Source of the DNA: Eonycteris spelaea
Lineage: Eukaryota > Chordata > Mammalia > Chiroptera > Pteropodidae
Direction of reading: 5' to 3'
Assembly (NCBI GenBank): GCA_003508835.1
Contig: PUFA01000166.1
Span: forward strand, 2,156,001 to 2,220,000
Length of the DNA: 64,000 bases
A program made the position numbers and the translations under genes. This document shows, one piece after another, positions 35,801 through 47,505 of the stretch. The notes beneath the pieces were generated by a model. It did not search any database and was not told the origin of the DNA. It worked only from the letters and a program-made list of their open reading frames with translations. How positions within the stretch are numbered: the stretch's first letter is position 1; each line of letters opens with the position of its first letter.

Positions 35801-38105
35801 TGATCTTTTGTGGGATGTATTCCAGGGATGCAAAGATGGTTCAATATCCACAAATGTGATACACCACATAAACAAAATGAAGAATAAAATTCACATAATC
35901 ATCTCAATAGATGCAAAAAAATCATTTTTTAAAAAATCAACATTTATTTATGATGAAACAAACTCAAAAAAGTGGGTATAGAAGGAACATACCTCAACAT
36001 AATAAAGATCATATATGACAAACCCATAGCTAGCATCATACTCAGTGGTAAAAAGCTGAAAGCTTTTTCTCTAACATCAGGAACAAGATAAGGATGCCCA
36101 CTCTCTCCACTCTTATTTAACATAATATTGAAAGTCCTAGCAACAGCATTCAGATAATAAAAAAAGGTATGCAAATTAGAAAAGAAGTAAAATTGTCACT
36201 ATTGCAGAGGACAATGGTACTATATATAAGACTATTGGAATAAATGAATTCAGTAAAGTTGTAAGATAAAAAATTAACATTCATAAATCTGCTGTATTTT
36301 TATACACTAATAACAGAAAGAGAAATTAAGAAAAAAAATCTCATTTATAATTAAATCAAAAAGAATAAAATACCTAGGACTAAATTTAACCAAAAAGGTA
36401 AAAGATTTGTACTCTGAAAATTGTAAGACATTGAAGAAAAAAAAATGAAGAATTCACAAATAAATGGAAGGATATACCATACTCATGGACTGGAAGAAAT
36501 AATATCTTTAGAATGTCCATAATACCCAAAGTGATCTAGGGAGTCAATAAAATCCCTATCAAAATACCAATGGCAGTTTTCACAGGACTAGAATAAATAA
36601 TCCTCAAAATTATATGTAACCAAACAGCTTCAAATAGTCAAAGCAATCTCAAGGAAGAAGAATGAAGTTGGAGGCATCACACTCCCTGATTTCAAACTAT
36701 ACTACAAAGCTATAGTAATCAAAACAGTGTGCTATTGTCAAAAGCAAACACATAGATCAATAGAACAGGATAGGGAGCCTAGATATAAACTGACACATAT
36801 ATGATTAATGAGTCTATAATAAAGGAGACGAATATATAATGGGAAAAAGATGGTCTCTTCAATAAATGGTGTTGGGAAAACTGGTCACATAGATGAAAAA
36901 AATGAAACTAGATCAATTTCTTCTTATACCATATACAAAAATAAGCAGAATGGTTTAAATTTTTTTAATTTAAATTTAAATATTTAAAAAGATTTAAATA
37001 TTTGACCTGAAACCATTAAAAAACACACACACACACAGTCAGTGAACTCTTTGACATTAGTCTTAGCAATATCTTTTGGAAACATCTCCTTGGGCAAAGG
37101 CAACATAAGCAAAAATAAACAAATGGAACTACATCAAACTAAAAGGCTTTTACATAGTGAAGGAAATCTTCAACAAGACAAAAAGGCAACCTACTGAATG
37201 GGAGAAAATATTAGCCAATCATATATCCAATAAGAGGTTACTATCCTAAATATATAAAGAACTCATTACAACTTAACACCAAAAAAAACCCAATCTTCAG
37301 TTGGGCAGAGGACCTGAATAGACATTTCTCCAAAGAAGACATACTGGTGGCCAATAGACCTATGAAAAGATGCTCAACATCACTAATCATCAGAGAAATG
37401 CAAATACAAAGATATCATCTCACACCCGTCAGAATGGCTATCATCGATAAGTCAAAAACAACAAATGTTGACAAGGATGCAGAGAAAAGAGAACTCTTGT
37501 GCACTGTTGTTGGGACTGTAAATTTGCAGTCACTATAGAAAACAGTAGATTCTCTAAAAATAAAAAATAGGACTACCATATGACCCAGCAATCTCATTTC
37601 ATGGTATTTATGGGAAGAAATGAAAACAATAACTCAAAAAGATAAATGCATTCCTATAATCACTATAGCATTATTTACAAAAGTGCTTGAAAACTCATAT
37701 TTGAAAAGATATTTGCACACTGATTTTCATAACAGCATTATTCACCATGGCCAGGACCTGGAAGCAACCGAAGTGTCCTACAATAGATGATTGGCTAAAG
37801 AAGCTGTGGTACATATATACAATGGAATATTACTCAGCCATAAGAAGAGATGAAATACTGCCATTTGCGACGACACAGATGGACCTCAGATAATCATGCT
37901 AAACAAAATAAGCCAGACAGAAAAGGTTGGAAATCACATAATATCACTTATATGGGATATAAACCTAAAAGCAACAAATGAACGGGACAAACAGAGACTC
38001 AGGAACATGGACAATGGACTAGTGGTTAGCAGAAGGGAGGGAGGGGGAGAGGGAAAATAAAAAAACAAAATGTTAAAAAAATTATGTATATATAGTATGA
38101 AAAAA
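32870..38105 (+). mobile_element. Near full-length old L1, degraded, ORF1 mostly deleted
   Basis: It opens with a GC-richer L1 5' UTR-like region (32880-33550), including 'gagagagaccacacaaaaatg'. The last part of ORF1 follows (33575-33780: 'aactttgcaggacagaaggc', 'agaaatgttaaagggccttc'). Then come the long inter-ORF spacer of L1M elements (33780-34320), ORF2 (about 34330-37910) and a short 3' UTR ending in an A-rich tail at 38105. Most of ORF1 is missing between about 33550 and 33575. A (CA)n run lies at 37024-37036. Confidence 0.85.
34330..37910 (+). pseudogene. L1 ORF2 remnant (endonuclease/reverse transcriptase)
   Basis: Homology to L1 ORF2 runs throughout, from 'tgctgcctacaggagactca' to 'tactcagccataagaagaga'. 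The frame is broken by many stops and indels. At the place of the reverse transcriptase FADD box (near 36200) the sequence reads GCAGAGGACAATG, so the box is mutated and shifted. It has no coding ability. Regions 36640-36740 ([15 protein letters not shown] block) and 37330-37450 remain the most recognisable. Confidence 0.85.
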
Positions 38106-38115
38106 AATAGGACAT

Positions 38116-38187
38116 GGTTCCATAGTGTAGCGGTTAGCATGTCTGCTTCACATGCAGAGGTCCTGGGTTCGCACCCCAGTGGAGCCA
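38116..38187 (+). pseudogene. tRNA-Val(CAC)-like head of the SINE
   Basis: It folds as a cloverleaf. The acceptor stem is GGTTCCA with TGGAGCC (one G-T pair). The anticodon stem is TCTGC with GCAGA around loop TTCACAT, anticodon CAC. The T stem is CTGGG with CCCAG around TTCGCAC. Box A (TAGTGTAGCGG) and box B (GGTTCGCACCC) of the RNA polymerase III promoter are visible. It is part of a retrotransposon, not a cellular tRNA gene. Confidence 0.85.
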
Positions 38188-38196
38188 CGGTCCATG

Positions 38197-38312
38197 GTCT
38201 ACAGCCATGCCACCCTGCACAAGCCCGATGACTGATCTTAGAAGCTAAGAAAGGTTGGACCTGGTTAGTACTTGGAATGGAAGACCACCTAGGAAGACCA
38301 GGTGCTGTAGCC
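38197..38312 (+). pseudogene. 5S rRNA-like body of the SINE
   Basis: It tracks vertebrate 5S rRNA from GTCTACAGCCATGCCACCCTG through 'gaagctaagaaaggttgg' and 'ctggttagtacttggaatgg' to 'ggtgctgtagcc'. A short deletion near 38228-38236 and scattered changes are present. It is not a functional 5S gene. Confidence 0.9.
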
Positions 38313-38373
38313 ATAAATAATTATAATAAATATCAATAAACAAACAAACAAACTGGCATTTAAAAAAAAAAAA

Positions 38374-39450
38374 ACCATAGCCAAGATATGGAAGCAACCT
38401 AAGTGTCCACTGATAAATAAATGGATAAAGAAGATGTAATATGTATGTACAATGGAATGTTACTCAGCCATAAAAAAGGATGAAATCTTTTTTTGTCATA
38501 AATATTTATGTAAAACTCACTGTAATGAAAGAACACTGGTAAAACTGATATGGTAACAGTGCTTTATTAATTATGACCATTTACTCACATTAAGAACCAA
38601 AACATGGCTGAAACTGGCAGTCTTATTTGAATTTGTGATGCTCAGGGGGAGATATTGTACCTGTTCATCTACTTATAATGGGATTTATTATTGTGGAATA
38701 TTTTATGCAAATGATTCCCTCCCCCAGTTTTTGCTATAATAATTACTTGGTAGGATGAAAGTAATAAATATAAATAATCTTATTTTAATATCTCATTTTA
38801 ATCTTAGAACTCAAATGGTTTCTTTCCAGTAACATAATTATATTTCTGAACAGTTCCTCAATAAGCACATAACCCATGTGATAAACACCTTAGATGGTTT
38901 ATTTTTAAAGTAAAAATTGACAACTAAAGCCATGATTTCACTTGTTAAAATATAGTAAAATCTAGAGTTTCCTTTTTAAAATTAACTTCTGGCCAGTTTA
39001 CTGTTTTAACATGGCCTAAGAAAAATAAAATCTTGCCATTTGCAGAAAATGGATGGACTTAGAGTATTATGATAAGTGAAATAAGTCAGACAGAGAAAGA
39101 CAAATACCATATAATTTCATTTATATGTGGAATTTGAAAAACAAATGAATGAACAAAACCAACAGAAACAAATTCATAGATACAGAGAACAACTGATAGT
39201 TGCCAGAGAGGAGGGGAGGCGGGTGAAGGGACAGACAGAAAAGGTGATGGGATTAAGAAGTTCAGACTTTTCCATTATAAGTCACAGGGATATAAGTATA
39301 GCAGAATAAATATAGTCAGTAATAGCATAATAACTATATACAGTGACAGATGGGTACTAAACTTATTGTGGTTATTGTATAAGGTATATATAATTGTTGA
39401 ATCACTATGTTGTACATCTGAAACATCATTAATAATAAAAATAATTTTTT
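38374..39450 (+). mobile_element. Second L1 3' fragment, interrupted by a 538-bp insert
   Basis: It restarts at late ORF2 ('atatggaagcaacctaagtg', 'caatggaatgttactcagcc'), a block already present near 37760-37850, so this is a different L1 copy. After the insert it resumes at 'gccatttgcagaaaatggatgg' and runs through the 3' UTR to 'gttgtacatctgaaacatc' and an A-rich end near 39450. An L1 flanked like this on both sides shows that the insert came later. Confidence 0.8.
38490..39027. other. 538-bp insert of unknown origin within an L1
   Basis: Continuous L1 sequence is split between 38489 and 39028. The flanking heptamer AAATCTT occurs on both sides (38483-38489 and 39028-39034), which looks like a target-site duplication. 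The insert is AT-rich, has no long frame, starts with a T run (TTTTTG) and shows no terminal inverted repeats. A T run at the left end would fit a retrotransposed minus-strand RNA. I do not recognise the source. Confidence 0.6.
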
Positions 39451-42190
39451 TAATGAAAGAGATCTTGGTACCCCCTATTTCCTGTTGTTAGGCCCTTCTT
39501 GGCTTAAGGGTTTTCTATATATCATAATAGGGAAATAAATGTAATAATAAAAACAATGATAAAAAAACATAGGGTAAATCTTCTAGAAACTCACAGCTCA
39601 GTAGTCCACAGACTGCGTTACTGACCCCTCTGAGCTCTACTTTCATTCCTGAAGGCGACACTCAGCAAACCTGTCTGTACCCCTGCCCCCTGACCTGAGT
39701 GAAAGAAAGTGTTCTCGCTGTAGGAACCTTCAGAGCCAACCGGGACAGAACAATAGGAGCTCTGTGGCCTCAGAAGGACGATGCGCATTCCTGGGGAGAC
39801 GTCAGATGATATTGGGTGATTGTCTTTCTCTTTGAGCATTTCCTTCTAGTTTATAACTGCTGCTCTCAAAGTTGGAGAGAGAGGGCTGCTGAGACCACTC
39901 ACAATTTAAGGGTCCAGAACTGTAGATAAGTTAAAACTGAAATCCTACAAATGAGGCATTATCCCTATTTTAGAAATGAGAAAATGTTAAAACTCAAAGG
40001 CAAATGCCTTCTACATGCTTCCAAAATCCTTTTTGTTCCTTTTTACTGTGCCACAACATTAGGAACGGGCCCGTGATCCTCCTGCTATGGGTCGTTCTAT
40101 GAAAATTTAGGTCTGAGGAATGGACACCAGTGGTGCTGAAACTGCGCGTTCTTAGCCATGCTGCGTACTGGGGAGAGGGAGGCAGGGAAAGACTAGGAAA
40201 AATATGAATTAGAACTTTCATTTCTCTACTTCAGTAGACCTGCACACCTTCGACACTCCGCTTTCGTGGTCACTGTCCTGGTGGGAAGATTAGCCAGCAC
40301 TCTACATGTCCTGAGGCTTATGATCATGGCCTTGACCCAGGGCTGAGTGCTCAGGGCCTCAGGAAAACCCACTTCCTGCAGATGCTGATAAGCAAGCCTG
40401 GTCGGTTTGTGCAGGAAGGAGGTTATTTTAGAGTCTGGACTCCTGTCGGCACTCCCTAGCGTTCTTTGTAGGCCCAGAGAGCAGAGGCAGCAGTCACTTG
40501 TCTCCAGCCATGCACAGAGTCCTTCTCCAGTGTCTCTCGAGAAGCCCCTCTTAGCTTGACAATCCCACAGCAAACACAACACCTCTCATGTGAAGCAGCT
40601 GCCATTTGCGTTTCCCATGCTTTGTATTTGCACAAATGCAGCATAACATTAGAAATAGAAGTTTAATTAGGTGGCGGAACAGATTCCCTTCCCAGTTGCC
40701 CAGGAGAGCTCTGCCAGAGACAGAATAGTTAAAGAACAGGAAATACAGTGTTTAAATGCACTTTCCATTTGGCAAATCCCTGGCCTGGCCCACTCTTTGT
40801 GAGGGTCTGTGCAAGCCAGCCTCAGTGCACACCCTGCTCACTGGGTCACCTCTCAGCCCTCATGGGGCCCCGCCAGGGCCAGACACCTCAGCCTTCAAAG
40901 CTCTTCTTGTCCCTCCACATTCATCTGACTAATTGTTTCAAATATGCATATGAAAAGCTTCAGGGAGATGGCAAATACAATGTTGTAACTGCATGAAAAG
41001 CTCAGGAGATTTACAGGTTTGCTATGTATGTTATCAAATCAGCAAGACCAGGGCAGATCACACTGTGCTGTCGTGAACACAGTACATGTTAGCCACTGCG
41101 AACTACAGAGCAAGGAGTGAGCAGAATGCCAGGTCTAGTCCAGGCTCGCCTTCATGGACTACGCTGAGCTCAGGCAGGTGGAGAGCAGTGGGAGGGGGCG
41201 TGAGTGGGACTGGAGGAGGCCACTGGCCCAGGGGCAGTGCAGGTTAGCTAGCCCACCAGTCCCAGGTTTGGACAGACCTCCGCGCAGAGCACCCTCAGGA
41301 TGTAGCACTCCCACTCTTGCCTTCACATGGCCCACCATTTCTTCCTGCATCCAAATCACCCAGAAAGGACAGGATTCCCACCTCTACCTCCTCATTCTCC
41401 CCAACCAGAGGTTGCCTGGACCCTACCCGGTAGCAGAGGTCATGGGGGGTGGGGAAAGAGGAAGATGGCAACTGGCTTTGAAAGCTCCCTCTCTCTCTCT
41501 TTAAGCAGAATTTAATATACAGACTTCTGAAACCCCTTCCCAGATTGGTAGCAGGAAATGCCGAGTGGTCGAAGGGGTGATGAAGGGAGCATTTGATTCT
41601 GGCCACAGCTCTAGTTAACTGTTGTTAAAATGTACACGCATTCGAGGATTGAGCGACCAGGCTCTAGAGGCCCAAGCAGAAGTCAGAGGAGGCGGACAGT
41701 CCCTACATCTTGCTTCCTCAGCTTGCACAGAGCCAAAGCAGTAGATGCGTTTCCTAACTTGTGGCCTATTTTGCAGATTGCCTTTCTGACCCTTCTTTGT
41801 AACCAGGAGGAACCAGTGCAACCTCCCCTCTCCTGCCTCAGGTCACCTCCCTGGCCACCATCTCTCCCCGCACCCCGCAACACACACTGCCCTCCTCTTC
41901 AAGAGACCTGGTGTTCCTGAGGCTAACTATCTTACCAGAGGAAAAGAAACGCACCTTGAGAGACACTGGCTCTCTCAGGTTGTAAGGCAAAACCTTGTAG
42001 CTCACAGCAATACTATGCCTAGGGCCTCGAACAAAGCGGGAAAGGCTCCCAGAAACCTGGGGGCTCACAGAGAAGGATCTGTTTTTCCCACCTCCAGCCA
42101 GTGACCAAAGAAGCAGTGAGATTGCAGCTCCTCTCTGGCTTAGGGAACAGCAGAGCCAACTGCAGGTGGGAGAGGTGAGGAAGTGGGGTC
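39451..42190. other. Intergenic stretch, GC-richer, no recognised gene
   Basis: Base composition rises from the AT-rich L1 block, especially after 40300. Overlapping open frames on both strands (for example 41154-41504 and 41838-42272) are short, share no known family and have no splice or start context. A weak antisense MIR-like trace lies at 39945-40005. Confidence 0.4.
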
Positions 42191-42194
42191 CAGT

Positions 42195-42375
42195 GGGAGG
42201 TGCATGAACTCGAGACACAGAGACCTGGCTGCCAATCTGGTGCCCATTGCTACACTTAGACCCTGAATACATTGTTGATCTTGAAGCTCAGCCACTTCCT
42301 CTACTTAAAAAGGGAACTTTCTACCCACCTTCCAGGGCTGTCTGTGTAATAAGACATGTGTGTAAAATGTCCAGC
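42195..42375 (+). repeat. MIR SINE remnant
   Basis: 'cacagagacctggctgccaa', 'gctcagccacttcctctact' and 'ccaccttccagggctgtctg' follow the MIR head, core and tail in plus orientation. Confidence 0.5.
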
Positions 42376-42739
42376 ATTAGAGCCCAGGGCATTCTAAGTA
42401 AAAAACAGAGACCTGAGCCCTTTCTCGTTGCCCCACAGTGTGCACGCACACACGGTTCCCCAAACCCTCCATTTAGCCCTCTTAATAGCTCTAACATTCA
42501 TCTCTCCAGCCCACCCCACTGCTCTGACTTGGGGAGACCCCTGTGATTGCCCTTTCCCATGACAGTGTAAAGCAGACCGACTCAGTGGGCAAAGAGAAGC
42601 CGACTGGGGACACACTTCTAAGTTGAATCAAACCCAGCTCAGATAAGAGTGATGCTGGACAAGGGTTTTGCCTCATGGCCATCTATGACATGTAAAACCA
42701 CACTCTAAGCACTGCTCCTGGCCCAGAGCTGCCCAGCAA

Positions 42740-43690
42740 ATGTCCATTCCTGTCACTGCTTTGGCCTATGTGTTCTCTCTAGAACATTAAGGCCTCATCT
42801 CCTTCCACTTGTCCCCTTGATCCTCAAATCCACTCTCCACAGAGCAACCAGAAGATCCTCTTAAAGTTATAAAGAAGGTCAGTCACTCCCCTGTTGAAAA
42901 CTCTCCAAAGGATTTACAGACTCTGTTATGACACACTTTATCCTTTAGGCCTCTCTTCACACTCTGGATGAAAGCTTCTCAGCTGCAAAATTTGAGGCCA
43001 AGTGTGTAGATTTACCTTGTCCTTCAGTTCATCGTTCTATGTGCCAGCCACGTGGGACCACATCCGCTCCCCTCATCATAGGCAAGGTTTCCTCACTAGC
43101 TCTGGCTTGGGGCCTGGACTTGTTCTTCATCTTTCAGGACCTTCCCCACCTGTCAAGGAGAGAGCTGAAGGAAGCATTCCCTGCTCTCAGGCTCTCCTGT
43201 CACCTCCGTAACAGAAGGCCGCACCCTACCTTGTTACCCTGCTCGAGGCCTCTTAACTGGGCAGCTAGCTCCACGATCAGCTTCGTGAAGTGAGTTTCTT
43301 TGGCTCTGCTCTGTGCGACCGGAGCCCTTTCACGGGCCCTCTAGCAGTTTCTTCACCATGCTATACACACGTCCATCTTGGGGCATTTTTGTTATTTCCT
43401 GTGCCTGGTATTATCGCTGAAAATGCCTGCATGGATCCTTCCCTCGCTTCCCAGGTCTCCACTCATATGTCACCTTCTCAGTGAAGCCTTCCTGACTACC
43501 AGTTATAAAGTCGTAAGCCCCACACTCTGTCTGTGATGTGTTCATCTCACAACCTCTCCACAGCGCTGCCATCCGACGCATCGTGTCGTTCGTTTATTGC
43601 TCATCTCCCTCAACTGGAAATTGTAAATGCCTTGAAGGCAAGGACTCGAATCATTTGGTTGCTCAGTACATATGTGGTGAATGAATAGGC
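42740..43690 (+). repeat. L2 LINE 3' region
   Basis: Plus-strand L2 order: 'gagcaaccagaagatcctct', 'cagtcactcccctgttgaaaa', 'ccaaaggatttacagactct', later 'gtcaccttctcagtgaagcc', 'tgccttgaaggcaaggactc' and a 3' end 'tggtgaatgaatag'. The middle (43080-43400) is more diverged. Confidence 0.7.
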
Positions 43691-43871
43691 AAAGTTCCTT
43701 TATTGCCCCATTCCAGGCATCTCCTCGGAATGTCTCTGGATCTGTCAGAGTGAACACAGCTCGGGTGGTGGCTGGGACCCGGGCTACTCCACCCCTGTGT
43801 CTCAGGACTGTGTGTCCTCATCCTCCTCCAAGGTCAGGAGCTGCTTGAGGTTGGCCCCTTGCAGTATCTCC

Positions 43872-43887
43872 CACTGCCCCCTGTTGG
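43872..43887 (-). promoter_or_regulatory. CTCF-like motif
   Basis: CACTGCCCCCTGTTGG matches the reverse-oriented CTCF core with one main mismatch. No other support is available in sequence alone. Confidence 0.35.
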
Positions 43888-43899
43888 GTGGCAGGAGGT

Positions 43900-46650
43900 C
43901 AGGGCCTAGAGGAGCTTAGATGGTGGAGCCTGGGGCCTGGCTAGAATGAGGCCATGGCCCTTTGCCCTCGTGTTGTATTGGGTGGATTTGAAGGGTGTTC
44001 CCAGAGCCGGCAATGGGCAGAGTCAGGACCTGGGCTGTGCGGTCCAGAGCTGAGCTATCACCAGCAGAGCAAGGAAAGGGAGACATCTAAGAGCCAGTGA
44101 CACCACACACACCACAGTGAAATTTGCTAAGGCAGAGACATTCTAAATCAGCTGCACCACCCCAGGAGCAGCCCGGAGAAAAGGGCAGCTCTCGCCCCCA
44201 GACATCATTAGTCACCTCAGACCCAGGCCCAGGGCACACCCAGGAGTCAGCTCTTGACTTGGGCATAAGTGCTCTGTCATATGGCCATACGTATAGCCTA
44301 GAGCCCTCCGTATCCCTCTCAAAGCCTGCCTTGACCTCCCTGGCTGGCCTCAGGACCAGGCCAGAGCACAGAGAGGTAGGCACACAGCAGCGGGACTCGC
44401 TGCATGAGCAGCTTTCTCGGAGGAATAAATTGCAACTCCCAACATTACCACGAATCATCAGCCTCATGCTCTTCTTTGAATTATCAGCGAGTGAGGACTA
44501 ACGAGTGCCACCCAGGCCTGGCCCTGGCACCGGGGAAGTGGGACATGGGAAAGCAGGAGGAGGGCAGGATGCCTTCCAGCCCAGAACCAGTGGGTGGCAC
44601 TGAATGGTTTTGGAATGAACGAATAAAACAATAGGATTCCCTCAGGTAACACTATTTTTCAGAACTTGTACCAAGTCTCTTCATTTCAACCCTTAGGACG
44701 CCTTTTGGCATGAGTCCACCAGGGCTAAGTGAACAGGCTACCCCAGGATAACAGGACCCCTGAGTAACATTACTGCATTAAATTAAGACAAAAGGAACAG
44801 AAAATGGGTTCCTTTTCAGTTTTATCATAAAGTTCAACAGACTTTATTTGTTGGAGGAGAATAAATATATATTAGAGAGATCCATTATTTTGCCATTAGA
44901 AATTAAAGTCCAGAAGGTTAAAAAAAAAAATGCCCAAAGTCACACAGCAGAAAGTGAGCTGAAATCAGAACAGTCTCATTTTCAGACCACAGAGCCCTGT
45001 TCACTGTGAGAACAAGGAGGAGCTATGACTCACTCACTCTAACTTGGGTGGCCTTCACCTTGCTTGGTCGACCACCAAACCAGAAAAAAAGCAATGCTAA
45101 AGAAATATGTGAGGTTCAGGGTGCAAGAGGTCTGTGTGCATACACCCCCAGGCCTCCAGAGCCCCTCAGAGGCGGCCTGAGGTCAGCACGGACCTGTGTC
45201 CTGAGGCGTTTTGCCCCTGTCCTTGCCGTCTGCTGTACTTGAGGGGTGAGGGGGTGGGGTATATCACTCAGGTCTCCCTCTTTCTCTTAGGGCAAAAGAA
45301 GACATATTCTGGCCTTAAGAAAGAGTTGGTGCAGCAGAGACAGTGATGCTCACCAAATATCCTCCTACCTCCCCAGGCGCCATGTGGCTAAGAGTGGCGC
45401 AGTGAGGACTTCTGACCAATGTAATATGAGAAGAGACCAGTGTTGCTCCGGGACAAGGTGCTGGCCCTGCAGTGGTGCCTGAGAGACCTCGTGTTCACGC
45501 AGTGCAGGGAAAACCAGGTCCCGGCAGAACTGTGAGGAGCAAAACATCCCCGACCCACAGAGGAAGGGATGAGCCTCTGAGGCGTGGCCATCGTGGGGAT
45601 CATGCTAGAGTCTACTCCAACCTGTGGAAACCTGACCGGGTGGGGGCACAGGACGGCCTGGAGGTGGGAGGCCCAGAGTTGGCAGGTAAGGGGGAGTCAC
45701 AATGGGAAGTGGGAGGACAATGCAGCAGGCGGGGCGTGGCTCCCGAACAGAGGCCTGAGAGGTGGGCCTGAGTGGAACCGGCAACGAGGCAGACTGGGTG
45801 AGAGCGATTTTTAAGAATTCAAGAGTTTGTTGAGTAAAAGAAAGCAGACACTAGAGAGTACGTGCTGAATGACTACATTTATGTAACGTACCAAGCAGTA
45901 AAACACACCTCCCCTGTTACTGTTCAAGATCCACTTACCCTGAGAGGGAAGGAGCATCGGGAACTGAGGGGAAAAAAAAAAAAAAACAAAAAAACAGGGC
46001 GACTTTGGGGGGATGAAGTTCTCTTTCCCGTCTAGCGCTGATTCCAGTGGTACAGATTGTGAAGATGCTCCACGCTGTCCACTTATTTGTAAATGTTTGT
46101 ATTTCATATTTCAGTTAAAGGCTTTTAAAATGCTCTAGCTTCATCATTATTGAAACCCCAGTTAAATGTTTATTTGTGCACAGTGTTCTACAAGGTTTTA
46201 CCAAAGGAGAACTGCACACATCTCTTGGCTTCTATGTGTAAATTGGCATTTCAGGGCTGATTTATGGCTGGCATTGATTCTGCTGCTGTTCCACTTAGAA
46301 CAGAAATGAGTATAATCCATAACCATTTGTTTCTCCCCAAGGCCGTGGGCTAGAAGAGGATATTGATTTGCAAGAGTTACTTACTCATGCTGACCGAAAA
46401 CTGTCTGCCGGCTCTGGTTTTCTGAAGGACGCCAGGCTGACTCAGACAGCCCCGAGAACATTCAGTTCCAGAGTTTGGGGGACCGAGAAATAGAACTCCT
46501 TCCCTCAACCAAGTGCTCCCTCAGGCCGTCACTGTGGTCCCCAGGTCAGCAGCCACAGCCCATAGCTTCAGGGGGCAACATGTTAGAGACGCATGTTCTT
46601 TGTTTTGCTTTGTTTTGTTTTTTTCCCCATAGGGATTCTTCTTTTAGAAA
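43900..46650. other. GC-richer intergenic stretch, no recognised gene
   Basis: Several CpGs cluster around 45140-45800, but not at island density. Open frames on both strands, such as 44087-44467 and 45472-45771, overlap one another and match nothing I know. A MIR lies within it and is listed separately. Confidence 0.4.
44885..45005 (-). repeat. MIR SINE fragment
   Basis: 'cccaaagtcacacagcagaaa' followed by 'ctcattttcagaccacagag' and 'ccctgttcac' is the antisense MIR core, with an A run inserted at 44920. Confidence 0.6.
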
Positions 46651-46795
46651 TGCACATTCTTGAGCCCTACCCCTGACCTATGAATCAGAAACTCCGGGAG
46701 TGGAGCCTAACTGACATCCACATCGGTGCTTTAACAGATCTTCCAGGTGATTCTGAAGCACATTAAAGTGAGAACCACTGTGCTAAATCAGTTGG
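46650..46795. mobile_element. MER5A hAT MITE remnant
   Basis: 'gaaatgcacattcttgagcc', 'ctatgaatcagaaactccgg', 'cttccaggtgattctgaagc' and the terminal 'gagaaccactgtg' match the MER5A pattern. The left inverted repeat is lost. Confidence 0.8.
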
Positions 46796-47505
46796 GAACT
46801 AGAGCCAAAAAATAAGCAGCTGAAGGTCAAGATCACCTTGATCACTGATAAAGCGAGTCCTGGAGAGTGCAGCTTATACCTGTGGCAACTGATTTCCTAA
46901 TCTTGAACCCCAAATTAGGTGGACTTACCCTTCCTGTGGGAACCTGGGCCTGCTAGGGCCATAAATCTTTTTCCTGTAGACAGCAAGTTCTCAACAGAAA
47001 AAGAGGAGGAAGGACTGGTACACAGCTCCTCTCCAAACTCACCGGTAAAATAATTCATCCCACCCGCCCAGAAGGGGATGTAGGCTGGCCAAGAGGGCAG
47101 CAGTGCTGTGCTAGAGTGTTGTATCTGTGCCGAAGGAGGGAACTGTCTGCCACCGTGTTTGAGTGTGAGTGTGGATTACTGCTGACTGGACGTGATCGGC
47201 TTTCTTCCCTTTTGGGTTGCTGCACCCCTGTCAGCTCTGCCTCCTTGACCAGGACTGAAGTCTAACAGTTTACAAGGGCCAGAGGGCGCCCTTCACGGCG
47301 CTGCCCCATGGCTGGGGAGGGTGGTTCGTGAAGAAAAGAGGCTTCTTATTCCGAGGTCTCAACATCCCACCCACCTGTCCCAGCAAGTGTAGACTACAGT
47401 CTTTCCGCTCTTGGCAGAACAGACCCCAAGAAAAAATCCAGTTGCTAAGATGTGAAAGGGGAGAGAGAGCTGAATGTATTGTTTCCTCAGAAGGAGATGG
47501 ACCAG

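Larger units (their letters stand above)
38111..38353 (+). mobile_element. Composite tRNA-5S rRNA SINE (MEG-TR-like, fruit-bat type)
   Basis: A tRNA-like head (38116-38187) is followed after a 9-nt linker by a 5S rRNA-like body (38197 to about 38312) and an A-rich tail of ATAA/CAAA repeats to 38353. Both parts are in the plus orientation. Composite tRNA/5S SINEs are reported from fruit bats, which is the main clue to the host. Divergence from 5S is modest, so the element is much younger than the surrounding MIR and L2. It sits between one L1's 3' end and another L1 fragment. Confidence 0.9.

Noticed and set aside
38116..38187. Functional tRNA-Val gene
   Set aside because: It is fused to a 5S-like body with an A-rich tail and has an altered B box, so it is the head of a SINE.
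41838..42272. 144-codon minus-strand frame in the GC-rich block
   Set aside because: GC-rich DNA lowers stop-codon density; several overlapping frames occur on both strands and none resembles a protein family.
47328..47505. N-terminal extension fused to the SNRPE retrocopy (153-codon frame)
   Set aside because: The upstream part has no ATG in frame and no similarity to any protein; it is open by chance before the retrocopy.
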